From Straminergon stramineum (lineage: Eukaryota > Streptophyta > Bryopsida > Hypnales > Calliergonaceae): a stretch of DNA of 64,000 nucleotides. The stretch spans positions 8,435,350-8,499,349 of the forward strand of contig OY987271.1 in NCBI GenBank assembly GCA_963920665.1, written 5' to 3'. This document shows positions 1-12,600 of the stretch, piece after piece; position 1 is the stretch's first letter; each line of letters opens with the position of its first letter. Below the pieces are notes generated by a model. It saw only the letters and a list, made by a program, of their open reading frames with translations, was not told the DNA's origin and did not search any database. Position numbers and translations under genes: made by a program.

Positions 1-150
1 GGCGAGGGAGCGTGGCTTTCCTGGGGCGTGGACGCCCCCGATTCGTGGAAAAAGGAAGCTTTCAGTTTGGGAGCTCTGTCGCTTGCAACACCGCATTGAC
101 GGAGGGCTACGTCACTTTGCGCTTTAGAGCAAGCCTACAGTAGATAATCA
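1..150. other. GC-richer left edge, unassigned
   Basis: The first ~150 bases are clearly more GC-rich than the next kilobases and contain a short palindrome (GGGGCGTGGACGCCCCC, about positions 24-40). No open frame of useful length is present. It could be the flank of a gene to the left or part of a repeat; nothing more can be supported. Confidence 0.3.
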
Positions 151-910
151 GAGATTTTGAGAACTCTCATTGGTCAACACTTGATGAGACAAGACAAGAA
201 AATCAAAAATTTCGAGCTCTCTTACCTGTTAGTCCACCCTTGTGCCCAGTCAGGGGAAAAATCAGAATTTCGAGCACTCTCATTGGTGAAAACTCGAGAC
301 TAGGCGAAAAAATAACAAATATTGGGCACTTATTCCATAACGGTACTCTTATATTGGTCAACACTTCAGACCAAGCAAAACCAAGGACAAATTTTGGGTA
401 CTATCCCTCGCAAGATGCTAACCTGTCCGACGGAGTAGGGTGAATTCATAGGGTGAATTTTGTGTTCTATAAATAAAAAGCTTCCTATTTCGTGCCATGT
501 TCATTTTATTTACTTCACATCTCCTAGCTAATTTGGGGCATTTGATTGCACATAGGAATTCAAAATTTGTAAATTTTATCATGTGTGGCAAATAAAAAAT
601 TCCTGTATTTTTCCCTAAGGATAAATTCACCTTGTGTGGTCCACTTAGTGGGATGGGTTTAGAATCTTGCCTATCATTCATCAATACTTGAGACCAACTA
701 ATTCAAGAAAATCAGAATTATTGAGCACTTTCATTTATCAACACATGAGATTAGGTCACAAAAAATAAATTGTTTTGAACATTCTCACTAGTCAACAGTT
801 GAGACCCAACCAAGAAAACCAAAAAGCTTCGAACTTCTCATTGGTCAACACTTGAGATTGAACCATAAAAATTATAATTTTTGAAAACTTTCATTGGTTG
901 ACACTTGTGA
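151..910. repeat. Degenerate tandem array, units about 60-75 bp
   Basis: A motif built from AATCAGAATTT, GAGCACTCTCATTGGTCAAC and ACTTGAGACCAAGC recurs at irregular 60-75 bp spacing (for example near 151, 251, 345, 710, 770, 825 and 880). Copies have drifted by substitutions and small indels. The array is split by an unrelated insertion at about 448-655, after which the repeat phase resumes with ACTTGAGACCAAC near 687. No coding function is suggested. Confidence 0.7.
448..655. mobile_element. Small insertion inside the tandem array, related to a copy near 47.8 kb
   Basis: This ~208 bp block interrupts the tandem array. Its ends are roughly inverted (CATAGGGTGAATTTTGTG on the left; on the right the reverse complement reads CACAAGGTGAATTTATCC). 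Its interior (about 524-620, CTAGCTAATTTGGGGC then GAATTCAAAATTTGTAAAT) reappears at about 47838-47925 (CTAGTTAATTTAGGG, GAATTCAAAATTTGTAAAT). Two diverged copies at unrelated sites, plus terminal inversion, suggest a MITE-like element; the superfamily is not recognised. Confidence 0.5.
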
Positions 911-917
911 CCCAATG

Positions 918-1326
918 ATGCTAGCATGTAAGCTTAGAAATGAGAGCCTATGAGCCTTGAGCCTAGTTGTAAGTAGATATTCTACAACTATTGAAGGTGT
1001 TTAAACATACTTACTTATAATATGAGTATCCTATGATCATGTAAGGTGCTTGTAACATAGATATCTATAATATAAATATACTATAACCAAGAAAGGTGCC
1101 TATAACATAGGCATCTAAAACATACACCCATATTATAATTAGGCACTTATTACATAAACATCCCATAACCATCAAAGGTGCTTACAACATAGGTACCTAC
1201 AACATAGACACCTATAATTATAAACATCTTACAACTATGGAACGTACCTATAATATAGGTGCCAATAACATAGGAGCCTAGGTTCCTAAACTCATGGGCT
1301 CAAGATCCTAGGCTCACATGCTAGCA
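918..1326. mobile_element. Foldback/TIR element with minisatellite core, copy 1
   Basis: The two ends form an imperfect inverted repeat of about 45 bp. The left end begins TGCTAGCATGTAAGCTTAG; the right end, reverse-complemented, begins TGCTAGCATGTGAGCCTAGG. Between them lie degenerate ~45 bp tandem units with the core AAGGTGCCTATAACATAGGC. A second, shorter copy with the same ends sits at 27585-27822. No coding capacity. The superfamily is not recognised. Confidence 0.65.
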
Positions 1327-1329
1327 ACC

Positions 1330-2150
1330 ATGGTACTCATACTAGAAATAATAGCCTTGGAGCGTTTTTGGTGAAAACATAATCAAATACTTTTTAGGGG
1401 TTAAACTATGAAAATGAATCTTGATAAGATCTCTTTCTAATTCATCTTGAAATTTGAAAAATATTTTTAAATTGAAAGAATTATTGTAATTGCAAGCTCC
1501 ATGTATTTGAATCCAAATAATACAAATAGGTTGTGTTTTTCATCGATTTCATATATTTTAAAAGGATGAATTTTTAATTGAAATTAAAAAATGAAGTTTT
1601 TCATTCTAAGATTCATTTATGATAAAATTTCCAGATTATTCTAATATGTATTCTAATTGATGTAATTTTATTTCTTCTATTAAATTACAATAATTACAAT
1701 AATTTGATTTTTCCCTCAACTTAAAAAAAACAAAATATAAATAGTAAATCCGTTTTTCTACTCGAAAAAAATATCAAAATCTTATGCATCAATTAAATAA
1801 AAGGATAAATTTGGTTTGATAGCTGAATTTGACTTCAAAGTCTTTGCTATGGCTGTTTTTGGTGCAAATAATAAAACAACCAATTGGGAAATTTTCACAC
1901 TAATCTCTATTGCTACTTGCCTACTTCTTGAAATTTTTTCATATAATTTGGGTAGATTTTTCTATTTTCCCTCATTTATTTTCAATTTTTGCAACAAAAA
2001 TGAGAGCATTTACAATTTTTCATGAAACATATTGAAATTTCTCACAGTGATATACAATTCATAGTTTCAAGCAATAAAAATGTGGGATTGATACTTGAGC
2101 ATAATTTAATAGACTACACTAAGCTTAGACATGATGTTTTAACCAGTTGA
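1330..2150. other. AT-rich spacer, no gene seen
   Basis: AT-rich sequence with no recognisable coding similarity; the 69-codon frame at 1816-2025 has no family features. A lone TTTTTAGGGGTTAA near 1391-1404 matches the right-hand terminus of the TTAA elements described elsewhere in this window, but no left-hand partner was found. Confidence 0.5.
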
Positions 2151-3840
2151 CAATGGATCTCGTTCTTCAGGGGTTAATAATGCTATTGCAAAAGGAGGGA
2201 GGGGGACAAAAACTCCCTAAACAATTGGCGGCCTATCATGCTGCTAAATGTTTCCTAAAAAGTATTTGCCAAGGTCCTCCAAATGTGCCTACAATGGATT
2301 CTCATGGATGTAATTTCACATGACCAATTCGCTTTTTTAGCAAAGAGATTTATTCTGGATAACATCTTTCTCACGCAAGATACCAATTTTGTCTAGCATC
2401 TGACCTGTTTATCAGTGAGTAAATCCTTTCCTTACTTCTGGGATCTAGGCGTAGCACCCTGGCCTCCATAGACCTATTCTTTTCAGTGGCAGTGGGCAGT
2501 CTCAACTCTTAAGGGATATATCAAAACTTTTGGAAGCTCCATTCGGCCTTGATCTGATAACTAATGACGTCAATTTGCACCTCATGGGTAAAATTGACAA
2601 GAGGCTACAATACTGGATCACAGCAAAAGCGAACATCTCTGGACGAGAGATCATGGCCAATTCTGTCCTCATTTCTACATGTTTGAACTTCGTGGGGCTG
2701 TAGGGAGGCATAAAAATGGGGTCACCAAAGTCGCAGGTAAAATCTGGAACTTCTATTGGGTCGGAACTGGAGATCGTGCTAGGGCAGGTAATGTCTGGTG
2801 GGTGTGCTGTCTGAGCATGCAAGATGGTGGGATGAACTTTGTGGACTCGGGAGAGAAGGTAATAACTTAGCACTAAAGACAAAATGGATTCTATGTGCCT
2901 GTGAACCTGGAGCGGCCAATTTCAAAGCCTTGCTCGGTCACAGGCTAAGTCAAATCCAACCTCACTGGAAGGAAAAATGTCCATCATCATTAGTATGGTT
3001 TTCTCAACCTGGACACAAGAGCAATACCAGGTACCATGTGTGAAATCGAGTAGCACGAATATGGAAGTGTAAGCTCCCAGAGGTATTGGTACGAGCTCCT
3101 GAGAGCTTCCAGGAATGGCTCAGCAGTAGCTTTTGATAGGGACGGGGACAAGACATGCCATTTGCCCCATGTTAGAGCGGCTAGATGATTAGGAACGAGC
3201 AGGGCTCCATCAAGTATCAGGGATTTATGGGATGGAGAACAAAGAAGGATCATCCCTGGCGAGCTCTCTCCTCAACGTTTTGGACTCAAGTACGATGAGC
3301 AAGAAGCGTGGCCAGCTACAAGCCAATGCCTCATGAAAATTGGATACCGGTTAGCACTCCACTTTACGTCAAAGCCCAAGATCCTCGCTCCAGTGGTATA
3401 GGGCTTACCTCTCGCCGGAGGATGGGACACCGGTAGTCGTGTTACAAGGACAGGATATTCAATCAGCCTTCCTGCTTAAAGTGTACAGCTCCGTCACAGT
3501 TACTCTGCAGTCAACGAACACTCATGCACGCACACTCACATTGCTCATCAACCGACAACCTGATCGAGCAAATAATTTTAGGATATTTTGACATGGTCCG
3601 ACGCATCTACACCAAAAGGGGTCAAGGCAACAATATGAGGTCTCATTCTTCTACGACAGAGTGCAACAACTGCAATTGGACCCAGCTCGGCTTTAGGTGG
3701 AAGGATCACAGGGGCTTCCTTGATTACTCCACCAAGTCAGGTCGATCGGGCCTTGCTGCGAGGACGCCAAACGCCACCCCAAGTCGCCCTGACTTCGTGG
3801 AGTACGGTTCTGCCTTCGACATTTGAATTTAATTGAAATC
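2150..3840 (+). pseudogene. Decayed LINE-type retrotransposon (reverse transcriptase relic)
   Basis: Frames scattered over ~1.7 kb resemble the reverse transcriptase and C-terminal region of plant LINE ORF2 proteins. About 2196-2400 reads NNWRPIMLLNVS, a stop, then KVFAKVLQ and further on FILDNIFLTQD, matching RT fingers. About 2530-2700 reads PFGLDLITNDVN and IDKRLQYWITAKANISGRE, typical of sequence downstream of the palm. About 2755-3045 reads WVGTGDRARA and KTKWILCACEPGAANF; 3120-3320 has CHLPHVRAARLGTSRAPSS; 3640-3760 has a DPA-LRWKDHRGFLDYSTKSGR-like tail. The expected catalytic (Y/F)xDD segment is missing between about 2400 and 2530, so the palm appears deleted; stops and frameshifts are frequent. 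The element is inactive. Similarity was judged from memory of the family, not by search. Confidence 0.75.
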
Positions 3841-5400
3841 GATGTCTGCGGGATCAGGATCGGGCACGGAAGGAAGGAGGATTATTGTGGAGGTTTTGGC
3901 ACATAGCGATACCAGTTAACGTATCTGTAACAAGTTCATATGGGCTGTGTTGTCTGTGATCATGACGAGGAATTAAGTAGCTATCCCTCACAAGTTTTGG
4001 CTCTGCCATCACTCTCAGAAAATCTGGCTATTCGACAAAAGGAATCGGTTGACTTATTTGACAAAGCACTCAAGAATAAGGTCAAGCTGAGTGGATCAGA
4101 GTTCAGAATCACACTCAATTGATCCAAATATTCGACCAACGTTTTGAGATTCTGTGTCTTAAATTAGACAACTCGCTTTCATGGGTACCCCTACTGCTGT
4201 CGATCCCTGGGTCGCGGCGAGGGGTTTAGGATTCCATTCAACCCCTAAAGACCCAAGACTGTTGTACAAGATATAAATATGTTATAAAATATAAGTTTTG
4301 TAACTTACTTGAAGTTTGCATCAAGGAGATCGTGTGAAGCATGATGAGTAAAAATTATTTAAATGATCAAATCTTAGAACTATTTAAAAAGTCTTCTCAA
4401 ATGAATTTCTGAAGATTTAACTTCAAAAATTCACCAAAAATACAATTTTAATCTTTAGCTTTCAAAAATTTCTATGATTGGTCTAAATTTCAATTTCAAT
4501 TGATTTGTGAAGAAAGGTATAAAGTTCAACAATGGGAACATCAACATCTTTTCCAAAGAGTGAATTTTTCAATACTAGGCAACACTAAACACTTTGCACT
4601 ATTTTCCATAAAGTTTTCTTTGACAAGTGTTGCAATCATAGTTTGCATCAAAAAAATGTGAACTTTTGACCAAAAAGTTTTCTTCTCCTGAAAAAATTGC
4701 CCAAAGTTAAAAGGCGACCACAAAAATGGTTGATTGGCTCTTCAAGGTTAGTGCAATGGGGTCTACCCCTCATTTGTACAGAAAAAGACAAACTGACCAA
4801 ATTGCATGTGGAAAATTCTTTGAATTCCTATTTCATACGAAAAAATAGCTTGTTAATTTGATATTCCTAAATATGTGCAACAAGCCCAACATCCAAAGAT
4901 GGCAATAGATCATCTTACAGATATGCACCCATTCCTTCAGTTGCATTTCTAAATCACTAGATGTCACTAGATATATGTAGATTTCGTGATTCCATTGTGC
5001 CCTCCCGGACTCTAACGAATATATTGTTCTTGAGTCACGAAATAACGTACTCTTCCACAACTCATTGGGATTGAAAATGAGGTTCCAACTTTAGAGGGTA
5101 TCAGTGAGATGAGATAAAATTGAAACCATGAGGGGACCGAGCTTGGAGTACACCAAAATTCGGGTATATTCTGAAAAGGTACGACTGAAGTCTAAGGCGA
5201 CATCCAATCTTTCGAGCTTTCGGAAGTAGAGAATCGAAGAGCAGGTAATCCTCGCGAAATCTCGGAAAACATCCTGGTAGCCAACTTTGATAACGCAAGT
5301 GTCTCAAAAGGACAATCAAAATAGCCCCGCAATGAACAATTGAAGACATGCTAAACAGGAAAAAACACCTGCCACAGCTAACTCATGAAGAAACAGAGGT
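3841..5400. other. Spacer without recognised gene
   Basis: Mixed-composition sequence downstream of the LINE relic and beyond the presumed MOR1 3' end. A small hairpin AGGGGTT...AACCCCT lies at about 4219-4247, and CAACCCCTAAAGACCC near 4236 resembles the left end of the TTAA elements, without a matching right end. The short frames in this stretch show no family signature. Confidence 0.5.
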
Positions 5401-5837
5401 CCAATAGACGTTGTGCGTTAAGCAAAGATGTCAGCTCGACATCTTCGTCTTCTGTCTTCATAATACAGAAGAATACTAATTATAAATTTCTTAGAACAAA
5501 TACAACAAACTACTTCCAGAATTTCTAATCAGCCGGACGTATGGAACATTCTCGGAGAATCACCACTGCTCTCTTCAGCTGAACACGGTGATGACGAGAA
5601 GCCCAAAACAAACAGCCGAACCACGGGCGGCAGTCATTAAACTATCCAGGTGAACTACGTCAGCTTGCTGTCCTGAGAAAATCTAAAATTAACAATCAAA
5701 CATTACAAATGATGGTACACAAATCGGATACAAGGCGCCGATCCGATCCAAGTCTAGGTACCGATCCGATACCCAATATCAAAAAAACTTTGATGTGGAT
5801 CCCTCTGAAGAAAAGCATGTCAAAATGCAAATGAGTA
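5401..5837 (-). other. Probable MOR1 3' UTR
   Basis: This stretch follows the MOR1 stop codon at 5838-5840 on the minus strand and contains no competing gene. AT-rich, poly(A)-signal-like sequence lies around 5455-5500. The exact cleavage site cannot be fixed without transcript data. Confidence 0.4.
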
Positions 5838-8800
5838 TCATCTTTGGGTGATCTCATATTCCAATCCACCCCCGGCCTTCAGTCTTTCCATGCGCGCTTG
5901 CAGACCTGAAAGGGCCTTGTCCTCACCCACATCCCCAGTCGAACTGGACCGAGAATGTGACATTGAGCCATTAGAAGAAAAAGTACTTGAGTGAGATACT
6001 GTAGTACCAGTAGCTCCTGCTTGAATACTTTTCATCCTCTCCCTTATTGCATCTAAAGTGCCCCCCATAGCTTGGTTGTGCGGTTTCAAATCACCAAAAC
6101 CTGTCAAAAACAGAAGAGCCAAATTGAACATCAAAACAACTCAAGACAACCCACATTGGAAAACATGCAGCTGAACAGACCTACTGTAAGCTAAAAGCAA
6201 TTGTGGAAATTCGTGGCAAAACTCTCACCTTGTGCGGTAGGCATAACATTATGTCCCGCAGATGATTTCAAGGGCAACGACTCAGAAAATTCAGTAGACC
6301 TTGGATCTGAATATGAAGGGCTGTTATTATCCTCAAATGCATGCAAATCATGAGAGCTACCACTTTCCACTCCAACACCCTGGGCCCTTCCGCGATGTTG
6401 AAATGACGTTACTGATTTGGTGTACGAAACGGTTGGAGACGACACTGGCGGAGGAGTGGCGATAGGAATGCTTCCAAAAGTCCTCCCAGCAGCTGCATTT
6501 CTTTCCATCTGCCAAAGCAAAAGTCCTTCGGAATGTAAAAAATCGAGAAACAGCGTCTTAAAAATGGCCACTAGCGTCAAAAAGTCGAAAGGTGGCATCA
6601 AAAAGTTCTGGTTCGATCAACCGCCAACCTGAGCAATGCCGTCGCTGATATACGTCCGAAAAGCTTCACTTGCATTTTGCAGCTGGGAGAATATATCCAC
6701 CTATTTCAAAAGAGATCAGTCAGAAAATCAATAAGGACAGTTTCAAAGAGCACACTAGGTTATTGTGAAACCAGAAAAAAGATAAAAGAAATTCCGCATT
6801 CACATTGAAGCCAACCGAAAGAAAGAGCACCAGTTCAAACCTGCGGATATAGCTGTGTGATGCGATACAACTCATAAAGTCCAATTGTGCAAGTCTGCTT
6901 ATCACCAATTTTCTTGAACACTGCAGCGAGTTCTTGCTGCAAAAATTGTTCCCACCAAAAACAGAAAACCAAATTATCATCACAGATATGCAAATTTCGT
7001 TGACAAGATGTAGCGCAGTCCCATAAACTTAGCAAGAATTCACTAGAGCACAAAGTAGAGAGATAACGTACTTTCAGCTGGGTCTCGGCAGAATGATTGG
7101 ACGGTGAAGAACCTCCATTGTTTGAAGCAGACCACTGTGTTTGTCCAACTGTTCCCAAGGTCTAAGATATTCCACGCAGATAAGAACCGAACACCCATCA
7201 AAAACTTGTATAACGAATCGACTAAGGAGGAAAATATAAACACAGAAAGTTGCACAACAGAGAATGTAGCTTGAAATCGATGATTCTACAAGTATAGTTG
7301 ATATTGCATAGAAACAAATTGTCCATTCTCTTTTGAGGATTCCTATCCTACACACATTTTGAGAGGCGTCTAAACATTACACTGATGTATAGGGGACAGT
7401 TAGCCTCTATTAACGTCACAAGTCAGCTATATTCCTAAACAGTGACTAAAAAAACACTGAATTCTAGACATCACGCCGGACTAACTTCGTCAATCAAGTT
7501 AAGAGACTGTTATTTCCATGCCGAGGGATCTTAAAGAACAGAGTGAAATATCTCCAAACAACCTATTCCAAAGGAAATAGAAATTTCACTTCCATATCAT
7601 AGCACCTGAAGGTTGAGGTCGATGTAAGCAAGAATGATAGGCTGAGGCTCCCGATCAATCGGCACCAACGAAAGGTGCCCTTTAATTGCAGTTCCACGAA
7701 GCTTCACAAGCTCATGCAACAGAGTCTTCACCATCCGCAACGGCTTATCATCTGCTCCAGCTCTGTTTCAGACACATGTTTTTTAGAAGGAATAAAGTCA
7801 AAGGGTTAAGCACGCGTAAAAGGCAATTCTGCAATCTGAATAGTATATGAAAATAGAATGCCATAACATACCTTTTCCTTATTTCTGCCATTCCCAGCTC
7901 CTCAAAGTACTCATGAATGCTTTGAAGAATTCGGTCAAGGTCTACTTCAAGCAACGTGGAACCAAGAACCTGCAACCAAAAAAATTAGTAGGATACAAGA
8001 TCCCTGCATCTCGTTCAAGAATATTTTGGTCGGAACTGTGAGAAGTAAGAAAAGATTCTAACCTTCGTGAGCTTGATAAGGCACTTGACGACAAGATCTA
8101 GAAATTTCTGATTTCTAACAACTGCTGTCCCCTGTTGACGACCGGCGAACTTGGATGAACCCATAGGTCGCAGTAGGTAGATCAGGACGATGAATGCTGA
8201 TGTGCGATCCGCATTTTCCTGGAAACAACGCCAGTTCGCAAATAAGTAATTAGAATCCATCAGGTCATAGACTTTATATGCTCTTGGAGAGGTTTAAGCT
8301 TTATACATGCACTCCAACCAGACGCTGATCGAATTGTTTCCAAAATTATGAAAGTCAACATTGGCTTACCAGAATTTTCAGCATCAGAACATTCATAGCC
8401 TTCAAAAGCTGACTACCGTCATCCATGAGCAGGACTCGCTCGTCCAATAGCCACACCAGAAGCTCAGTGATCAGATTGTGCAGGGTGCCTTCCTTCACAG
8501 CTCTTGCAAGTTTCTTCACTTGAAATGTCTACACAAACAGGTTTATAATCATTCCATGTCAGATATGAGTTGTTAGGGAGGATTTTCTTGTTCATACCAA
8601 GAAAGTCCTCATTAAACAAAAACGTCAAGGTAAATGTCAATGATACCATGCCGTAGTTAAGCAACGCAAGTGGTTTAAACACACTTTCAACGTTTCGCCT
8701 AACATACCTGCATGAGGGTGTTGAGAACGTATTTACAAGATCTTGACGAGGCTCCGGCAAGACCTAGATTGAAAGTTGTAGTGACCTGCCAGTGAAGTGA

Positions 8801-9638
8801 ATTTTGTAAGATCTAATAGACGAGCTAGCAAACAACCAGCTCAATTCTCAAGCAAAAATATATTCATCATTGATATTTGTTTAGTAAGGAGAGAGAATGT
8901 CTGTGCACAACATAATATTATCCAGGTGACAGATTACATTTGCCAAAATTGAACAATTAAACTCAGCACTTGAACAAACTCTGATGCAATTGTATGCCAG
9001 CGCCGGGTCCCCGACACACAAATGAGAACAGTTCCTTGACAACAATTCAACGCGACAAAAGTCGGGTCGCTCACCTTAACAAAGAGAGTGGTGACAAGAA
9101 GGTCTGCGTCATTTGCAAGTTCATCAAGAGCCCCACTATCAGGATCTCCAGCAGCTTTAGCCAACTCGTGACAAACGAGCTTTAGACCATCAACAACCTG
9201 GACAGGATGATAAAGTTCAGATTTCACTCAAACTCAAATTAAAAAGTGAACAACTGGCACAGCAATCTAAAGCTGACCCTATATAAACTTACAGGTAAAA
9301 GAGATCATTATATATCTAAATTTCTTGATTCACAAGACTCGATTACGTTCAACACCTTGTTCCACCACAGCATTAGGAGATAAGAGGAATCAGATACTTA
9401 AGCAAAAAAATTCTATTATTGAACAGCAAAAACAAAACTAGGTAGAAGACTACAAATGATTAAAAAGGATTATATGGGACAATTGACAATCATTTACAAG
9501 ATGTTCAGCACCTGCTCAGATGATGTTGCATTGTTGATGATGTCAAGAGCTTCATTCCAGTCCAATGGACTTGATTGTCGCATACTTCCATGAGGTCCCT
9601 CAATTCCAACCTCAATGTGCCCATTACTTGATCCCGAA
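5838..9638 (-). other. MOR1: MOR1 exons 43-54: C-terminal region
   Basis: Exons 9512-9638, 9075-9197, 8708-8785, 8370-8528, 8063-8218, 7872-7969, 7606-7762, 7072-7161, 6841-6936, 6629-6700, 6229-6508 and 5838-6100 encode about residues 1,460-2,025. Conserved blocks: LDWNEALDIINNATSSEQ, LKLVCHELAKAAGDPDSGAL, SRSCKYVLNTLMQTFQVKKL, LLVWLLDERVLLMDDGSQLL, FLDLVVKCLIKLTK, DLDRILQSIHEYFEELGM, PQPIILAYIDLNLQ, ELAAVFKKIGDKQTCTIGLY and TLDAIRERMKSIQ. This C-terminal half is the plant-conserved region after TOG5. Exon 53 (PPPVSSP and following) is disordered and variable. Confidence 0.93.
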
Positions 9639-12600
9639 CTGAAAGATTAAGACAGCAGAATCCACGTATCCCAGTAGCCATCAGAAAATAATGACTACAA
9701 AGCATTTCAAGTGCAACGTCAAATCATATGGCTTTCCTTTCTAAATTTTGTTGAATTTGGAGAGACAAATTCTCTCGCCCAAGATAATGCCAGAAGTCTC
9801 AGATTGCTCATAAATTTAAGAAACAGCCTAAAGTACTTGAGATTCGACCATAAAGGTTGGTTGGTGAGAACAAAGATATGACAGATTGTCCCATAACCAG
9901 CGTTGCGATGAACAAGCACATATGTGACGGAGACAACTTCAGAGTAGTTAGATTCACCGGTAAGCTCTCAGGCCTCAAAGTGTAACTAAAATTCAACCAA
10001 AAATGGTGGATGCCTGTGATGTTCTTGCTGAGGCAAGTTACAGACAGGTCATCCTTATTGCGCAGAATCCCTTCAAAAAAGTTCTAATCATCGCTTATCC
10101 CGTAACATTAGGAGAAAAGAAGACGCAATTCCACTGTTTTCCAACTAACCTGGTATCCACAGCAGAGCGCTTAACAGACGCTCTTCCTTCGTCTGCCCTT
10201 GCCTCGAGGGCTCTTGCCTCGTCTGCTCTAGCTCCACCAGGTTTACCTTCCTTTCTCTTATCCATTTCTCGAGCCTGTATTAAGGAAGAGTTAAAATCAA
10301 AACATGCAACGAATGCCAAGTATTTACGAGTATAACGAACTGAGAGGTCAGGAAACAGCACAACCGGGGGGAGGATTTCTGCAATGTATTTAGGACTCAC
10401 CGTCCACTTGAACTTTTCCTCCATGACTCCTTTCTGTGCACTTGTAATCTTGCCTACATACCTCCAGATATCTTCACCTGCAGATTAGACACAGAAAATA
10501 TTAGACGTGAAAAGATGTTGGTGAAGCCATGATAGCGGAGATTTCAAATATAGTTTGTTTAAGCAGCATTCTCGAACTGCATCCCCACCAAAAATAATGG
10601 GGATACCTAACCAGGATATTACGCATCTAATTAAGTAATTGACACGCCCTAAACACGGAGAATAAATTCAAGATTTGCAGTTAGTATGGCATGACAGGTC
10701 AATTTCAAGTAACGATCTGTACGGAGACAAATGAAACTACACAATATGCTCGTAACTCACCCAGAATTTTGTACGCGGTTGCCAGTGCTGCTAAGGACGC
10801 TTTCCGAATATCACCATCTCTTTCAACAGTAAGTACTGATATGGACGACAAAGCTTTGGTGGAACCCACAATCTGCACAAAAGAATGACGCTTCGTATAG
10901 TCAGTAACTGCAAGAATTAGACCGAACTTTAAGACATCTGATTACGACCAGCCGAAAGTATGAAGATCAATTAGATCCTAAATTGATGCAACCTAACACC
11001 TCTACCTCTACTCATAGTGACTAAAGAGTAACAACAACAGACTATGTCGTCAAGAAATTCGGAGAAAAACAGGAGAGGAAGTAAGCAGCGGCAACTAAAT
11101 TAGGGTAAGAAGCATGCTAATAATAATATAACATAAAGAGCCTCAGAAACATTCCCGTAAGAAAGTAACAAAATCAAGCATAAAATCAGGTAGGCCATCA
11201 AATAAAAATTTCCACACTAGCGGCATCGAAATTAATAAAACCAGCGTCAAACTGAAAAATTAAAAAGTCAAGGGTCCCATAACTCTGGAAGAGGGAAATA
11301 CCTCAATACCACACTGCTCTATCATAAACTCAATATTCTCGACACATTCAATCCTCGTGCGGTTATTCTTCGATTTCAGACCATCCGTCATAAATACAAA
11401 CACTTTTGGAGCCGGGTAGATCGAGCATAAGAGCCTTGTCAACTCTCGAATTTTCTCACGGACCTTCTCAATGTTGTGTCCAGACTGATTCAGACAAGGA
11501 AATTGTCAGTTTAAACGAGAAACAAGTTAAATCCTAAACACAATCCCAGAACCTAAATATCTCACACCATATTCAAGCTATATCAACGTGAGCAATACAG
11601 CACGACCAGAAAAGAGGTAATATACCTTTTCCACCAAACACGGAAACAAGATGCTTGCTTCAAACTCACTGAACATGTATGCTTCACCCTTTAGTCCCTC
11701 AACTAGGTCAAAGAGGAGGTCAATGACCTGAATCAGAACAATCCGAACAAGGGTCAAGACCACCTCAGAGGAATAACACTCGAAAATATAGAGTATCTTG
11801 ATACGGAACTAACTCGAGGCATAGTGAAATAAAGAACAAGAACGAATGAACAATGCTCAAAAAAAGACATTCTAGGTGATGATTGTATAAAGTTCAAGAG
11901 AGAGTCTCACCTTCAGAAGACAAGTCGTATTCGATTCAGCAAATCGTAATGAGCTCCACCGAAAAATGACATCCAGAATCTCGATGATCTCTTTTGCTTG
12001 ATTGGGAATAGCCTTTACACACGACGAACCAAACTATATTACTACGACTGCATAAGATAAATTACTATAAAGGACCGTTCCGGCCCGATGGACCGTACAG
12101 TGGTTAAACGCGAACTTTTCAATGTGATCAGTTTTAAAATCTCGTGAAACATTAGAAAGCACAGAAGCAAAGAGACCATGAATAACAAGACCATGATTAA
12201 AAAGAGGTCAATACTGATAGACACAAAAGCTTACGTCAGTCTCCAATCTTCTGTTCGAGTCGACAACTAAAAAGGCCAGTACTACAAATCAAAATAACTC
12301 AATCAACTACAGAAGACTAGAATTATATTGAGAAATTGTTGGATATATAATGATTGAACAAAAACATGAGTGAGCACAAACCCTTTGAAGCAGCTCAAGG
12401 CCTTCAATCTGCTTCTTGAAATCCGGACTTAAGAGTTTCCTCTGGAGATCTTCCCGGAAAAATTTCACAATATCAGCCTGCAGCATACGCCGTAACCAAG
12501 GAAAAATAAGCAGTGACGTTGTTCAGTTACAACAGAAGCACTAATACATAAACATTTAACAAATTCAAAAATTGAATAATGCCAGTACTTAATCAAATGC

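Noticed and set aside
1391..1404. Isolated AGGGGTTAA terminus, and similar ones near 2170 and 4236
   Set aside because: No inverted partner within a plausible distance, so no element could be defined.
9920..9990. Extra MOR1 exon between exons 42 and 43 reading SYTLRPESLP
   Set aside because: Has acceptor and donor-like ends, but including it puts exon 43 out of phase and into a stop; exons 42 and 43 join directly in phase.
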